A stretch of 64,000 bases of DNA from Mycolicibacterium sp. CH28 (GTDB lineage: Bacteria > Actinomycetota > Actinomycetes > Mycobacteriales > Mycobacteriaceae). The DNA is taken from positions 124,001 through 188,000 of the forward strand of contig NZ_SRLQ01000017.1 in assembly GCF_004745805.1 (NCBI RefSeq), in the 5' to 3' direction. The notes beneath the pieces are model-generated. The model did no database searches. It had not been told where the DNA came from and saw only the letters and a program-made list of their open reading frames with translations. Both the position numbers and the translations under genes were made by a program. Positions 35,259 to 44,243 of this stretch are shown here, piece by piece. The stretch's first letter is position 1. Every line of letters starts with the position of its first letter.

Positions 35259-35344
35259 GATCGACAACCCTACGCGGGCTCACCCGCCCCGAACGGTCTA
35301 CCGTGAGATTTGAAAACCGCCGTGATCAGATGAGGGGAAACCTG

Positions 35345-36577
35345 ATGGACCTGTCGTGGTCGGCGCAGGATCAGCAGTTCCAGGATGAGGTGCGGGCCTT
35401 CCTCGACGAGAAGCTCACGCCGGACCTTCGCCAGGCGGGACGGCTGATGACCAGTGTCTACGCCGATCACGAGGCCAGCATGGCCTGGCAGGCGATCCTG
35501 CACGAGCGCGGTTGGGCGGCACCGGCCTGGCCGGTCGAGTACGGCGGCTGCGACTGGACGCTGACCCAGCACTACATCTTCAGCCGGGAGTCGACCCTGG
35601 CCGGGGCGCCGTCGCTGTCACCGATGGGCATCCGGATGGTGGCCCACGCGATCATCGCCTACGGCACGCCTGAGCAGAAGGACTACTTCCTGCCGCGCAT
35701 CCTCACCGGTGAGGTGTTCTTCTGCCAGGGTTACTCCGAACCCGAGGCGGGCTCAGACCTGGCGGCGCTGTCGATGACAGCGGTGGACGACGGTACCGAC
35801 CTGATCTGCACCGGCAGCAAGATCTGGACCACCCATGCCGGCGAAGCCAATTGGATCTTCGCGCTGGTGCGGACAGCGCGTTCGGCCAAGAAACAACAGG
35901 GCATCACCTTCGTCCTGATCGACATGACCTCACCCGGTATTGAGATCCGGCCGCTGGTGATGACCTCCGGCGAGAAGGTGCAGAACCAGATCTTCTTCGA
36001 CGCTGTCCGAGTGCCCAAGGCGAATGTGATCGGCCAGATCGACGAGGGCTGGACGGTGGCCAAGTACCTGCTGGAATTCGAACGCGGGGGCGGTGCAACG
36101 GCACCGGCGCTGCAGGTGATGGCCGAGTCGATCGCCACCGCGGCCACCGAACAGCCAGGGCCCGCCGGGGGCGCACTGATCGACGACCCCGCCTTCGCCG
36201 CGAAACTCGCCGATGTCCGCATCCGCACCGAGGTGCTGGAGATCCTCGAATACCGGGTCCTGACAGCGGTTGCCGAAGGCCGCAACCCAGGCGCAGCGTC
36301 GTCGATGTTGAAGATCCTGTCCACCGAGCTCTCCCAGGCCATCACCGAACTGGCCATGGAAGCGGCGGGTCCGCGCGGGCGGGTGTACCAGCCGCACGGC
36401 ACCCGACCCGGCGGCCCCGTCGCCGACTTCGAGCCACCCCCCGACGGCTACCTCAGCGGCCAGGCGTGGCAGGCGGTGGCGCCGCTGCGCTACTTCAACG
36501 ATCGGGCCGGATCGATCTATGCCGGCAGCAACGAGATTCAGCGCAATATCCTGGCCAAGGCGACTCTGGGGCTGTAA
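35345..36577 (+). CDS. Acyl-CoA dehydrogenase, catalytic-type subunit of a pair
   Basis: 410 residues from the ATG at 35345, preceded by GAGGGGA. The acyl-CoA dehydrogenase fold is complete, with QGYSEPEAGSDLA and KIWTTHAGEA in the flavin loop. The usual C-terminal catalytic Glu position reads IYAGSNEIQR (Ala), but Glu246-Arg247 in LLEFERGG matches the alternative catalytic Glu used by isovaleryl-type and ChsE4-type enzymes. It is followed by a second acyl-CoA dehydrogenase gene with a one-base overlap. In mycobacteria such pairs form alpha2beta2 enzymes that act on bulky or steroid-side-chain acyl-CoAs. Confidence 0.88.
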   Translation: MDLSWSAQDQQFQDEVRAFLDEKLTPDLRQAGRLMTSVYADHEASMAWQAILHERGWAAPAWPVEYGGCDWTLTQHYIFSRESTLAGAPSLSPMGIRMVAHAIIAYGTPEQKDYFLPRILTGEVFFCQGYSEPEAGSDLAALSMTAVDDGTDLICTGSKIWTTHAGEANWIFALVRTARSAKKQQGITFVLIDMTSPGIEIRPLVMTSGEKVQNQIFFDAVRVPKANVIGQIDEGWTVAKYLLEFERGGGATAPALQVMAESIATAATEQPGPAGGALIDDPAFAAKLADVRIRTEVLEILEYRVLTAVAEGRNPGAASSMLKILSTELSQAITELAMEAAGPRGRVYQPHGTRPGGPVADFEPPPDGYLSGQAWQAVAPLRYFNDRAGSIYAGSNEIQRNILAKATLGL

Positions 36578-37701
36578 TGGACTTCAATCTGAGCAAGGAA
36601 CAAGAACTCCTACGCGACGGCCTTGGCAAGTTCCTGGCTTCCCGCTACGACCTGGAGAAGAGCCGCACCGCGGCCAAGCTGGGTCCGGGCTGGCAACCAG
36701 AGGTCTGGCGTGGTTTCGCCGACGAACTGGGCATCCTCGGTGCCGCACTTCCCGAATCAGTCGGTGGAATCGGCGGGGGCCCGGTCGAACTCATGGTCAT
36801 CGCCGAGGAATTGGGTCGGGCGCTGGTGATCGAGCCGTTCATCGACACCGTGGTGCTGGCGGCGGGACTTCTGCACCGGGCCGGCGGCCCGGCGGCAACG
36901 GCACTGCTGGAGCGCATCATCGAGGGCACCGCCATCGTCGCCCTCGCCGGCACCGAGGCCGATGATCACCAGGTCGCGACCCGAGCCGTCCGGGACGGAT
37001 CGGATTGGGTGCTCACCGGCGCCAAGGCAGTCGTCGTCGCCGCACCGCTGGCCACCCACCTGCTCATCACCGCGCGCGGCGAAGGCGATGAACAGGAACG
37101 ACTTTCGCTGTTCCTGACGGAATTCGACCCGGCCGCGCCGCCGCCGGGCGTGACCGTCCACAGCTACCGGACGATCGACGACCGGCGTGCCGCCGACCTG
37201 ATGCTGGACGGGTTGCGGCTGCCCGCCGGGGCATTACTGGACGGCGACGCCCGGTCGTCGCTGGCCCAGGCTCGCGATGAGGGGGCGACCGCGGTATGCG
37301 CCGAAGCGGTCGGCGCCATGCGAAAGGTGCTCTCCGATACCGTCGAATACTGCAAGCAGCGCCAGCAGTTCGGTCAGCCGATCGGCAATTTCCAGGTTCT
37401 GCAACATCGCATGGTCGACATGTACATGGAACTCGAGCAGGCCGTCGCTGCGGAGTACCTCGCCGTGCTCAACCTGCAGGCCGAGCCGCATGTTCGCGCA
37501 CGCGCGGTGTCGGCGGCCAAGGCCACGATCGGGCGGGCGGCACGGTTCGTCGGCCAGAACGCCGTCCAGCTGCACGGCGGTATGGGGATGACCGAGGAAC
37601 TGGCCATCGGCCACTACTTCAAACGGCTCACCGCACTGCAGTACGAGTTCGGAACCACCGACTTCCACCGCGCGCGGTACGCGAAACTGACCCGACCCTA
37701 A
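36577..37701 (+). CDS. Acyl-CoA dehydrogenase, partner subunit
   Basis: 374 residues; its ATG shares one base with the preceding TAA (TAATG). The N-terminal and C-terminal helical domains are recognisable (QLHGGMGMTEELAIGHYF near the end), and CKQRQQFGQPIGNFQVLQH is the conserved flavin-binding helix. The position of the catalytic Glu in the partner reads SLAQARDEG here, without an equivalent Glu-Arg. It probably contributes FAD-binding residues to a heterotetramer, as in known mycobacterial pairs. Confidence 0.87.
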   Translation: MDFNLSKEQELLRDGLGKFLASRYDLEKSRTAAKLGPGWQPEVWRGFADELGILGAALPESVGGIGGGPVELMVIAEELGRALVIEPFIDTVVLAAGLLHRAGGPAATALLERIIEGTAIVALAGTEADDHQVATRAVRDGSDWVLTGAKAVVVAAPLATHLLITARGEGDEQERLSLFLTEFDPAAPPPGVTVHSYRTIDDRRAADLMLDGLRLPAGALLDGDARSSLAQARDEGATAVCAEAVGAMRKVLSDTVEYCKQRQQFGQPIGNFQVLQHRMVDMYMELEQAVAAEYLAVLNLQAEPHVRARAVSAAKATIGRAARFVGQNAVQLHGGMGMTEELAIGHYFKRLTALQYEFGTTDFHRARYAKLTRP

Positions 37702-37813
37702 TATCTTTCGCCTTCCAGGCGGGCTAGCTCGAGCACGATGCTCCCCGCCGGAGCGAAAGTGACCTCCGCCTAGGCGCTGCGGAACGGGTTGGCGTGCAGG
37801 CGGCGAGACGTCG

Positions 37814-38692
37814 TTAGCCCAGTGACGCCAGCTGAGGGATCACCTCTTCACCGAGGCGGGCCACGTAGCCGACGGGATCCGAGATTCCGGTGAAGACACC
37901 GATGTTGACCATGTCGATACCGAGTGCGGCGTAGCTCTCCATGGCCCGCATGAACGCGGCCGGATCGGTGAACGGCTCGGTGCGATGACCAAGGCCGAGT
38001 GTCATACGGATCTCATCAGGATCACGTCCCGCGGCGTCGCAATGCCGGTGAAGGACATCGATCTTGTGCTTCAGCACCTCGGCATCCTCGGTGACGCTGT
38101 TCCATACGTCGGCGTAATGGGCGACCAGACGCAGCGTCTTCTTTTCACCGTCCCCGCCGATGACGATGGGTGGACGCCGGATCGGTTGGGGTTGGCAGAT
38201 CGTCTCCGCGAGCTGGTAATGCCGTCCCTGGTAGGGGCCATCGTCGGCGCTCCACATCTGTGCGCAAATCTGGAGGGTCTCTTCGAGCATTTCAAATCGT
38301 TGCCCAAGCGGAGGGTAGGGCACACCGAGCCCCACATGCTCGCGCTCATACCATGCCGCACCGATGCCGAACATTGAACGTCCCTGCGACAGAACATCCA
38401 GCGTTGCAACAATTTTCGCAAGAATTCCGGGGTATCGGTAGGTCACCCCGGTCACCAACAGACTGAGGTCGATCTTCTCGGTCTCTGCGGCAAGAAAGCC
38501 CAGCGATGTATATCCCTCCAGGAACGGGTTTTCCGCCGGAGCATCGACGGCCTGCATCTGGAAGAAGTGATCGGCCAGCGTGAACAGCGTGGCACCAGCT
38601 TGTTCTGCAGTCCGAGCAACGGTCGCCAACGTCGGGCCCAGCTTCTCCGGGGCACCTGGAAGGAAGTCGACGAAGTGTATTCCTGTTTCCAT
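37814..38692 (-). CDS. LLM-class (F420-dependent type) oxidoreductase
   Basis: 292 residues from the ATG at 38692; the frame is open upstream but that part is low-quality. TIM-barrel luciferase-like features: FTLADHFF near residue 40, LLVTGVTYRYPGILAKIVATLDVLSQGR, FGIGAAWYEREH and VIGGDGEKKTLRLVAHYADVWN. These match the TIGR03560-type F420-dependent subgroup common in mycobacteria. Substrate unknown. It lies downstream of the MarR gene on the same strand, 169 bp away. Confidence 0.82.
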   Translation of the reverse strand: METGIHFVDFLPGAPEKLGPTLATVARTAEQAGATLFTLADHFFQMQAVDAPAENPFLEGYTSLGFLAAETEKIDLSLLVTGVTYRYPGILAKIVATLDVLSQGRSMFGIGAAWYEREHVGLGVPYPPLGQRFEMLEETLQICAQMWSADDGPYQGRHYQLAETICQPQPIRRPPIVIGGDGEKKTLRLVAHYADVWNSVTEDAEVLKHKIDVLHRHCDAAGRDPDEIRMTLGLGHRTEPFTDPAAFMRAMESYAALGIDMVNIGVFTGISDPVGYVARLGEEVIPQLASLG

Positions 38693-38861
38693 GGTTAGGC
38701 CTGTCCTCTCATCGGGGTTGTACGTGGTCTCACGATCCATCAGCACTACCCGGCCGCCAGGCGGCGACCCTTTGTTCACCACTCCCGCGCAATTCGACGC
38801 GGACCCGTTCACGTCGGCGCCGAGGACCGCGCGTACTGCGGCTATCCCGTCGCCGTGTCCA

Positions 38862-39299
38862 TCAGAGCCGATCTCCCAGACGACCGAGGAGCGGCGCTGC
38901 CTGGGCAAGGGCGCGCAGCTCGTCGTCGGTGAACTCCTCGGCGAGCACCTGTGCGAACAGTCGTGTTCGCGCATCCCGCTTGTGCCGCACAAGCTTCACA
39001 CCCGAACTGGTCAGCGACATGACGATGCGCCGACCATCGCTGGGATCGGGTTGACGCTGCACCAGGCCTTGTGTTTCCAGAGCGGCGAGGGTGACCCTCA
39101 TCGCCTGCGGACTGATCTGCTCGACGCGCGCCAGCTCGGCCGCCGAGGCAGGACCGCCCCGGTCCAGTCGCGAGAGAGCCGCACGCTCGGGCAAGGTGAG
39201 TTGACCGGGCACCTGGAGCCGCTTGATCCGGCGCACAATCAGGGCGATGTCGCGATACAGCTGCGCCCCTAGCTCGTTCACGTCGGGCGATTGGGCCAT
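38862..39299 (-). CDS. MarR family transcriptional regulator
   Basis: 145 residues, winged helix fold. The recognition region is ASAAELARVEQISPQAMRVTLAALE and the wing is RQPDPSDGRRIVMSLT. A palindromic operator begins 5 bp before its ATG and a copy lies upstream of the divergent MFS gene, so it probably represses both itself and the exporter and responds to a small aromatic or drug-like ligand. Mycobacterial relatives control efflux pumps. Confidence 0.88.
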   Translation of the reverse strand: MAQSPDVNELGAQLYRDIALIVRRIKRLQVPGQLTLPERAALSRLDRGGPASAAELARVEQISPQAMRVTLAALETQGLVQRQPDPSDGRRIVMSLTSSGVKLVRHKRDARTRLFAQVLAEEFTDDELRALAQAAPLLGRLGDRL

Positions 39300-39303
39300 A
39301 TAA

Positions 39304-39335
39304 ACAACCTAGATTGCGCAATTATCATTGTCAAT
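39304..39335 (-). promoter_or_regulatory. MarR operator copy 1, at the marR start
   Basis: Read on the minus strand this site is ATTGACAAT, four or five bases, TTGCGCAAT, one base, TAGGTTGT. The centre TTGCGCAA is an 8-bp palindrome. It starts 5 bp upstream of the MarR ATG, so binding would block its transcription. The same string, in the opposite orientation, recurs at 39475-39510. Confidence 0.7.
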
Positions 39336-39474
39336 CCTGGATGATCCGGATTCCCAGTTCAAGACCGTGCGCGCGGTACGGCCGAGGATCCATGACTTTT
39401 CGTCTTCCGAGAGGGACGGACAGTCCCGGACGGCGAAGAGGCTCTCGCCATCGCGGTCGAGTCCATCAACTCCG

Positions 39475-39510
39475 ATTGACAATCTATGTTGCGCAATTTA
39501 GGTTGTCAAT
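39475..39510 (+). promoter_or_regulatory. MarR operator copy 2, upstream of the MFS gene
   Basis: ATTGACAAT, four bases, the palindrome TTGCGCAA, and TAGGTTGTCAAT form a longer inverted repeat ATTGACAA...TTGTCAAT around the TTGCGCAA centre. It matches copy 1 at about 27 positions. It lies about 200 bp before the MFS start. The remainder of the 408-bp gap 39300-39707 shows no gene. Confidence 0.7.
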
Positions 39511-39707
39511 TGTCGCGATGCCGGCGACGGTGACGTCACGAAACCCCTGTCCCCCAGGTGCACCCGAGTGGATCACCTGCACGCGGGCCAAGGCGTCGAG
39601 GACACGGAGGCGGGTCGCATGTTGCAGATCGGGGAAACGGGGCGCCGCAACGGCCCTCTTCCCACTACCAACGGCCTGCTGCCCTGCTCAGACTCGGTCC
39701 GGCTGCC

Positions 39708-41828
39708 ATGACACCAGCCCGCCGCGGTGAGGACGGTAGCTCCGTCCGGGCGACCGATGAACATCGGCCGATGGCAGACCGGGTTCGCCGGTGGCTGAGT
39801 CCTGACGATGGGTTCGACCGCACGTTGATCGCACCCCTGGTGTCTGGTGCGGTGTTGAACCCGATCAACTCCACCATCGTGTCCGTTGCGCTGGTGCCGA
39901 TCGGGGTCGCCTTCGGTGAGCCACCCGCGGCGACGGCATGGTTGATCTCAGCGCTGTACCTGGCTACCGCCGTCGGTCAGCCGGTCGTCGGCCGGCTGAT
40001 CGATACTTTCGGACCGCGACGTCTGTTTCTTCCAGCGACAGCCCTCGTCGGCGTTGCCGGTCTCATCGGCACGGCGGCTCCGAACTTGACCGTGTTGATC
40101 GTGGCCCGGGCCGTCCTGGGATTCGGCACCTGCGCGGGTTACCCCGCCGCCATGCGCCTGATCCACGACGAAGCCGACCGCACAGGCAAGGACAGCCCCG
40201 CCGTAGTGCTGACCATCCTGGCAATCGCGACGCAGACCATCTCCGTGGTCGGTCCCGCACTGGGTGGGCTGCTGATTGGACTGGGCGGATGGCGAGCGAC
40301 CCTGGCCGTCAACATCCCCTTCGCCGCGGTGGCCTTCGTACTCGGGTGGCGACGCTTACCCAGAGATCATCCTCGTGGTCGCAGCGGCGACAACAACCTC
40401 GACCTCGACATCGCTGGCATGGCCTTGTTCGCGGGCACGCTGGTCGCACTGTTGCTCTTCCTGATGAACCCCCATGCCAACTCCTGGTACTTGCTCGTCA
40501 TCTGCGGCACCGCCGCAATCGGTTTCGTGGTGCGCGAACTACGCCACCACGACCCGTTCATCGACGTACGAGTACTAGGCGCCAACGTGCCACTCATGCT
40601 CACCTACGTTCGAACATTGTTGGCCTACGTCGTGTCCTACAGCGTGCTCTACGGCATCAGCCAGTGGCTGCAGGACGGACGCGGCCTGCCCGCCAGCCAG
40701 GCCGGCCTGGTGACGCTACCTGTGTTCGTCACCGGAATCGTCGTCTCCGCGGTCACCGGACGCCGCGAAGAGTTGCGCGGCAAACTGATCTTCGCTGCCC
40801 TCGGGCAGGTCGTCGCGTGTGCGCTGCTTCTGCTGCTGCACCCCGCCAGCCCAATATGGGTGCTCGTCGTGGTCATGCTGATCTTCGGCATCCCGCAGGG
40901 TTTGAACAGCATCGCGCTGCAGAACGCGGTCTATCGACAAGCCGACCCCGACGACATCGGGGCCGCCGCGGGTCTGCTGCGAACCTTCGGCTATCTCGGA
41001 GCCATCATCGCCTCCGCCGCCCAGGGCGGCTTCTACGGCCGACACGCCGACACCGTCGGAATGCACCACCTAGCCATGTTCCTCGTCGGTGTCAGCCTCG
41101 CGTTCCTTCTGATCAACGTGCTCGACCGGTCGCTGACGCGCACTACCAAGGCGGCTACCGACGGCCCATCAACACAACCCGGGAAGGGTAACCGCGTGAC
41201 CCACCACCACCTCGATCTCGATCCGCGCCGCACCGCATTGCTCGTCATGGACTACCAGGGCGGCCTCGTCGACCGCCTCCCGGCAGCCCTGGCCTTGCTC
41301 GACCACGTCGCGACCGCCGTCCTCGTCGTCCGCGCGCGTGGCGGGCACATCGTCTGGGTCCGAATGGGATTCGACGACGACGAGTTCGATGCCATTCCAC
41401 CCCTGAGCATCATGGCGCGTGCGGCAACACCGAACCGCCGCCTCGAGTTGCACGCCGACGCCGCGGCAACGCAGATTCACCACCGGCTCAGCCCACAGCC
41501 GGACGACATCACCGTCCGAAAGACCCGCGTCGGCGCCTTCAGCACCACCGACCTCGACCAGCGACTCAAAGCCCGCGCGATCACCACCGTCATCTTGGCT
41601 GGCATCAGCACCAGCGGCGTCGTGCTGAGTACGGTGCGTGAGGCGATGGACCTCGACTACGAGATCATCGTTCTCAACGACGCCTCCGCCGACCAGGACC
41701 CGGCCGTCCACGACTTCCTCACCGACGTGATCTTTCCCCGGCACACAGCCGTCATCGACGTCGCCGACCTTGGCGGCCTGTTCCCGGCAGAACCACGGCC
41801 GGCACCTGCTGCTGCCGAACACAACTGA
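39708..41828 (+). CDS. MFS (DHA2-type) exporter fused to an isochorismatase-like domain
   Basis: 706 residues from the ATG at 39708; ATG at 39771 is an alternative start. Residues 1 to about 475 are a drug-efflux-type MFS transporter with 12-14 helices (VVGRLIDTFGPRRLFL between helices 2 and 3). After a short linker, residues about 497-700 are an isochorismatase-fold hydrolase domain (TALLVMDYQGGLV). There is no stop between them. The catalytic Cys position of that fold reads ISTSGVVLST, so the nucleophile is missing. A good ribosome site and GTG at 41196 lie at the junction, so a separate 210-residue product is also possible. Confidence 0.8.
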   Translation: MTPARRGEDGSSVRATDEHRPMADRVRRWLSPDDGFDRTLIAPLVSGAVLNPINSTIVSVALVPIGVAFGEPPAATAWLISALYLATAVGQPVVGRLIDTFGPRRLFLPATALVGVAGLIGTAAPNLTVLIVARAVLGFGTCAGYPAAMRLIHDEADRTGKDSPAVVLTILAIATQTISVVGPALGGLLIGLGGWRATLAVNIPFAAVAFVLGWRRLPRDHPRGRSGDNNLDLDIAGMALFAGTLVALLLFLMNPHANSWYLLVICGTAAIGFVVRELRHHDPFIDVRVLGANVPLMLTYVRTLLAYVVSYSVLYGISQWLQDGRGLPASQAGLVTLPVFVTGIVVSAVTGRREELRGKLIFAALGQVVACALLLLLHPASPIWVLVVVMLIFGIPQGLNSIALQNAVYRQADPDDIGAAAGLLRTFGYLGAIIASAAQGGFYGRHADTVGMHHLAMFLVGVSLAFLLINVLDRSLTRTTKAATDGPSTQPGKGNRVTHHHLDLDPRRTALLVMDYQGGLVDRLPAALALLDHVATAVLVVRARGGHIVWVRMGFDDDEFDAIPPLSIMARAATPNRRLELHADAAATQIHHRLSPQPDDITVRKTRVGAFSTTDLDQRLKARAITTVILAGISTSGVVLSTVREAMDLDYEIIVLNDASADQDPAVHDFLTDVIFPRHTAVIDVADLGGLFPAEPRPAPAAAEHN
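41181..41198 (+). promoter_or_regulatory. Internal ribosome site and GTG at the MFS/isochorismatase junction
   Basis: GGGAAGGG at 41181-41188 lies 7 bp before the in-frame GTG at 41196, which would start the hydrolase domain as VTHHHLDLDPRR. This is where a separate isochorismatase-like protein would naturally begin, and suggests the fusion arose by loss of the stop codon between two coupled genes. Confidence 0.5.
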
Positions 41829-41832
41829 CACC

Positions 41833-42543
41833 ATGACGATCCCGAGAAGGGCTCTTGCTCAGGCGATCCCGTGCGTAGCGGCAGCGACGATCGCGATGAG
41901 CTGCAGTCACAGTCCTACGCCGCCGGCACCGGTGCACAGCGCTCCGGACGCCCCCAGGCACAGCACTTTCACCCTGGACCCGAAGCGCACCGCGTTGTTG
42001 GTGATGGATATGCAACGGGCCGTCATCGGCATGGCCGGCCAACCCGCCCAAACAACGCTGATGAATACCGCCGCCGCTGAACGCGCCAGCCGACGCGCCG
42101 GGGTGAGCGTCATCTTCGTCGAGACCGCCTTCGCCCCGGGCTATCCCGAAGTGTCGCCGCGCAACAAGACCTTCGCCGGCATCCCCGGCACCGGAAAAAT
42201 GATCGAGGGAAGTCCCGAATCCCGGCTGGACGATCAGATCGCTCCCGTCGGAGACGAACCCGTCATCGTCAAGCACGAAGTAGGCGCGCTCAGCGCTCCG
42301 GCGCTTCGGGCTCTGTTGCGCGCCAGAAACATCGACACTGTGGTGTTGACGGGCATCGCCACGAGCGGCGTCGTGACATCGACAGCCCTGGCCGCCGCCG
42401 ACCTCGACTACCGGGTGATCGTGCTGGCCGACTGCGTCACGGACTCCGACCCGGAGGTCAACCGTGTTCTGCTGGACAAAGTACTGCCCATCGAGGCCGA
42501 CGTCGTCGACTCCACTCAATACGCGCGCGCATTGAGTCAATGA
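41833..42543 (+). CDS. Isochorismatase-like lipoprotein
   Basis: 236 residues from the ATG at 41833, 4 bp after the fusion gene. The N-terminus has a twin Arg (MTIPRRALAQ), a hydrophobic stretch and a lipobox AMSC with Cys24, so it should be exported and lipid-anchored, unusual for this normally cytoplasmic fold. The domain follows with TALLVMDMQRAV (first catalytic Asp), IVKHEVGAL (Lys) and IATSGVVTST where Cys is expected. The missing Cys repeats in the domain of the upstream fusion. Probably cotranscribed with it; function unknown. Confidence 0.82.
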   Translation: MTIPRRALAQAIPCVAAATIAMSCSHSPTPPAPVHSAPDAPRHSTFTLDPKRTALLVMDMQRAVIGMAGQPAQTTLMNTAAAERASRRAGVSVIFVETAFAPGYPEVSPRNKTFAGIPGTGKMIEGSPESRLDDQIAPVGDEPVIVKHEVGALSAPALRALLRARNIDTVVLTGIATSGVVTSTALAAADLDYRVIVLADCVTDSDPEVNRVLLDKVLPIEADVVDSTQYARALSQ

Positions 42544-42634
42544 GCACCGCAGATCACAGTAGTCGGCTGACCCGAAGAACCACCCGCGCTTGTCGGCTGT
42601 CTGGTTTGTCGGGTTACCCGAAACTAACTCGCCC

Positions 42635-43474
42635 CTAAGTCCTTTCGGCGGCGACCCGGGCGCGCTCGCGCATCGAGGCGACCACGCCGCCATCGTTGAG
42701 AATGTCGGTACCGGTGAGGTAACCGGCGCGGTCACCGGCGCAGAAGGCCAATAGCTGCGCCATTTCCTCGGCCGTTCCCCAGCGCGACACGGCAGCGTCG
42801 GCGACCATCGCGCCGGCACCGGCCTGCTCCTCCAGCCGGCCCATCTCGGTGTCGACCGACCCCGGGGAAACCGAGACGATGCGCAGCCCTCGCCCATTGA
42901 ACCGTTCGGTCTGCGACGTGCTGTACCACCTGACGAAGGCCTTGCTGATGCTGTAGGCCAACCCCGAACGCATCGCCTCGCCGGCGATGTCGCAGGCCGC
43001 CTGCATCTCGGCGCGGAACCGGGATTGATCGGTGCCTGCCAGGTCGAAACACCTGGCCGGGACAAGTTCCTCGGGGACCAGATAGGACGCCATCGACGCG
43101 ACGTTGACGATCGCGGCACCCGGGCCCGCCGAGGCGAAGAAGACCTCGTTGACGTTGAGCGTGCCGAGCGCATTGGTCGTCACGATGTAGTCGGCACTGC
43201 CCATGCTCGGACTGACGCCGGCGGTATGGATGACCGATGCGATCGGGCCGAGGTCGGTTGCCGTGGCGAACAGTCGCTCGACGGCAGCCCGGTCGGTGAC
43301 GTCGCAATGGAGCGCGGTCGCGGTGATACCGAGATCGCCCAGCGCGGCCACGGCGGCGTCGAGCCGATCTTGTCTGACATCGCAGAGCACCAGTCGGTGA
43401 TCTGCGCCGATGATCTTCGCAGTGGCCAGGCCCATGCCGCCGGCGCCGCCGGTGATTACCGAAACCCGAGTCAT
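42635..43474 (-). CDS. SDR family oxidoreductase (3-alpha-hydroxysteroid dehydrogenase-like)
   Basis: 279 residues from the ATG at 43474. GGAGGMGLATA is the cofactor loop. The NNAG position reads IHTAGVSPS. The catalytic Ser lies in VNVASMASYL and the YSISKAF block gives Tyr and Lys. A 50-residue insert sits between Ser and Tyr, as in HSD/CR-like short-chain enzymes. Cofactor and substrate cannot be told from sequence. Convergent with the lipoprotein gene and divergent from the SOUL gene. Confidence 0.83.
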   Translation of the reverse strand: MTRVSVITGGAGGMGLATAKIIGADHRLVLCDVRQDRLDAAVAALGDLGITATALHCDVTDRAAVERLFATATDLGPIASVIHTAGVSPSMGSADYIVTTNALGTLNVNEVFFASAGPGAAIVNVASMASYLVPEELVPARCFDLAGTDQSRFRAEMQAACDIAGEAMRSGLAYSISKAFVRWYSTSQTERFNGRGLRIVSVSPGSVDTEMGRLEEQAGAGAMVADAAVSRWGTAEEMAQLLAFCAGDRAGYLTGTDILNDGGVVASMRERARVAAERT

Positions 43475-43598
43475 GCCCGGACGGTATACGGCCACGCGGG
43501 CACCGTTGTCAGCCAGGCCCGTCAGAAACTCGTCACCGCCATCCGCCTGACAATCCGGGCCCCGATGGCTTGACTGGAGTGTGGAAGGGAGTGTGCGC

Positions 43599-44231
43599 AT
43601 GCTGAACAAGATCGCCGGCGTCGCGGCCCAGGTCGCCGAGGCCGGGGGCTCGATCGTCGGGATCCGGCACGGCACCGAGGAGGCGGCTTTCACCGTGGAA
43701 CGTGAGTTCGACGGCGTGCAGCTCCGGCGGTATGGGCCGCGGGTGGCCGCCGAGACCACCGTCGCCACCGACGAGGAGTCCGCCCGTAACGAGGGTTTTC
43801 GCCGACTGGCTCGCTATATCTTCGGCGCCAACTCCGGCAAAGACACGATCGCGATGACCACCCCAGTGGCCCAACAACCCAGCGAGAAGATCGCGATGAC
43901 CGCCCCGGTGGCCACCCAGCAGACCCCCTCCGGCGAATGGGTCATCCGGTTCTTCGTGCCCTCGAAGTACACCCTGGCGACGCTGCCCATCCCGAACGAC
44001 GACCGGGTCCGGCTGGTGCCAGTGCCCGGCGAGACGGTGGCGGTGCTGCGGTTCAATGGATCGATCGAGCCGGAAGCGGTCGCGACGCGCACCAGGCAGC
44101 TGATAGAGACGTTGTATCGCAACGGTATTGAACCGGTCGGCAATCCGCTGGCCTGGTTCTACGACCCGCCATGGACGCTGCCGTTCTGTCGTCGCAACGA
44201 AGTTGTGGTGGGCGTGGCTGCGAATACGTGA
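43599..44231 (+). CDS. SOUL-family heme-binding protein
   Basis: 210 residues from the ATG at 43599, with GAAGGGA about 10 bp upstream. Typical SOUL features: VQLRRYGPRVAAETTV, FRRLARYIFGANSGKDTIAMTTPV, a repeat IAMTAPV and FFVPSKYTLATLPIP, ending NEVVVGV. Related proteins bind heme or porphyrin weakly. No signal peptide. The methyltransferase gene begins 12 bp later, so the two are likely coexpressed. Confidence 0.88.
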   Translation: MLNKIAGVAAQVAEAGGSIVGIRHGTEEAAFTVEREFDGVQLRRYGPRVAAETTVATDEESARNEGFRRLARYIFGANSGKDTIAMTTPVAQQPSEKIAMTAPVATQQTPSGEWVIRFFVPSKYTLATLPIPNDDRVRLVPVPGETVAVLRFNGSIEPEAVATRTRQLIETLYRNGIEPVGNPLAWFYDPPWTLPFCRRNEVVVGVAANT

Positions 44232-44243
44232 TTAGGTGAACGC

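Noticed and set aside
37702..37813. CTTTCGC ... GCGAAAG complementary arms between the dehydrogenase pair and the LLM gene
   Set aside because: The arms are about 40 bp apart and not part of a compact hairpin, so a terminator call is not supported.
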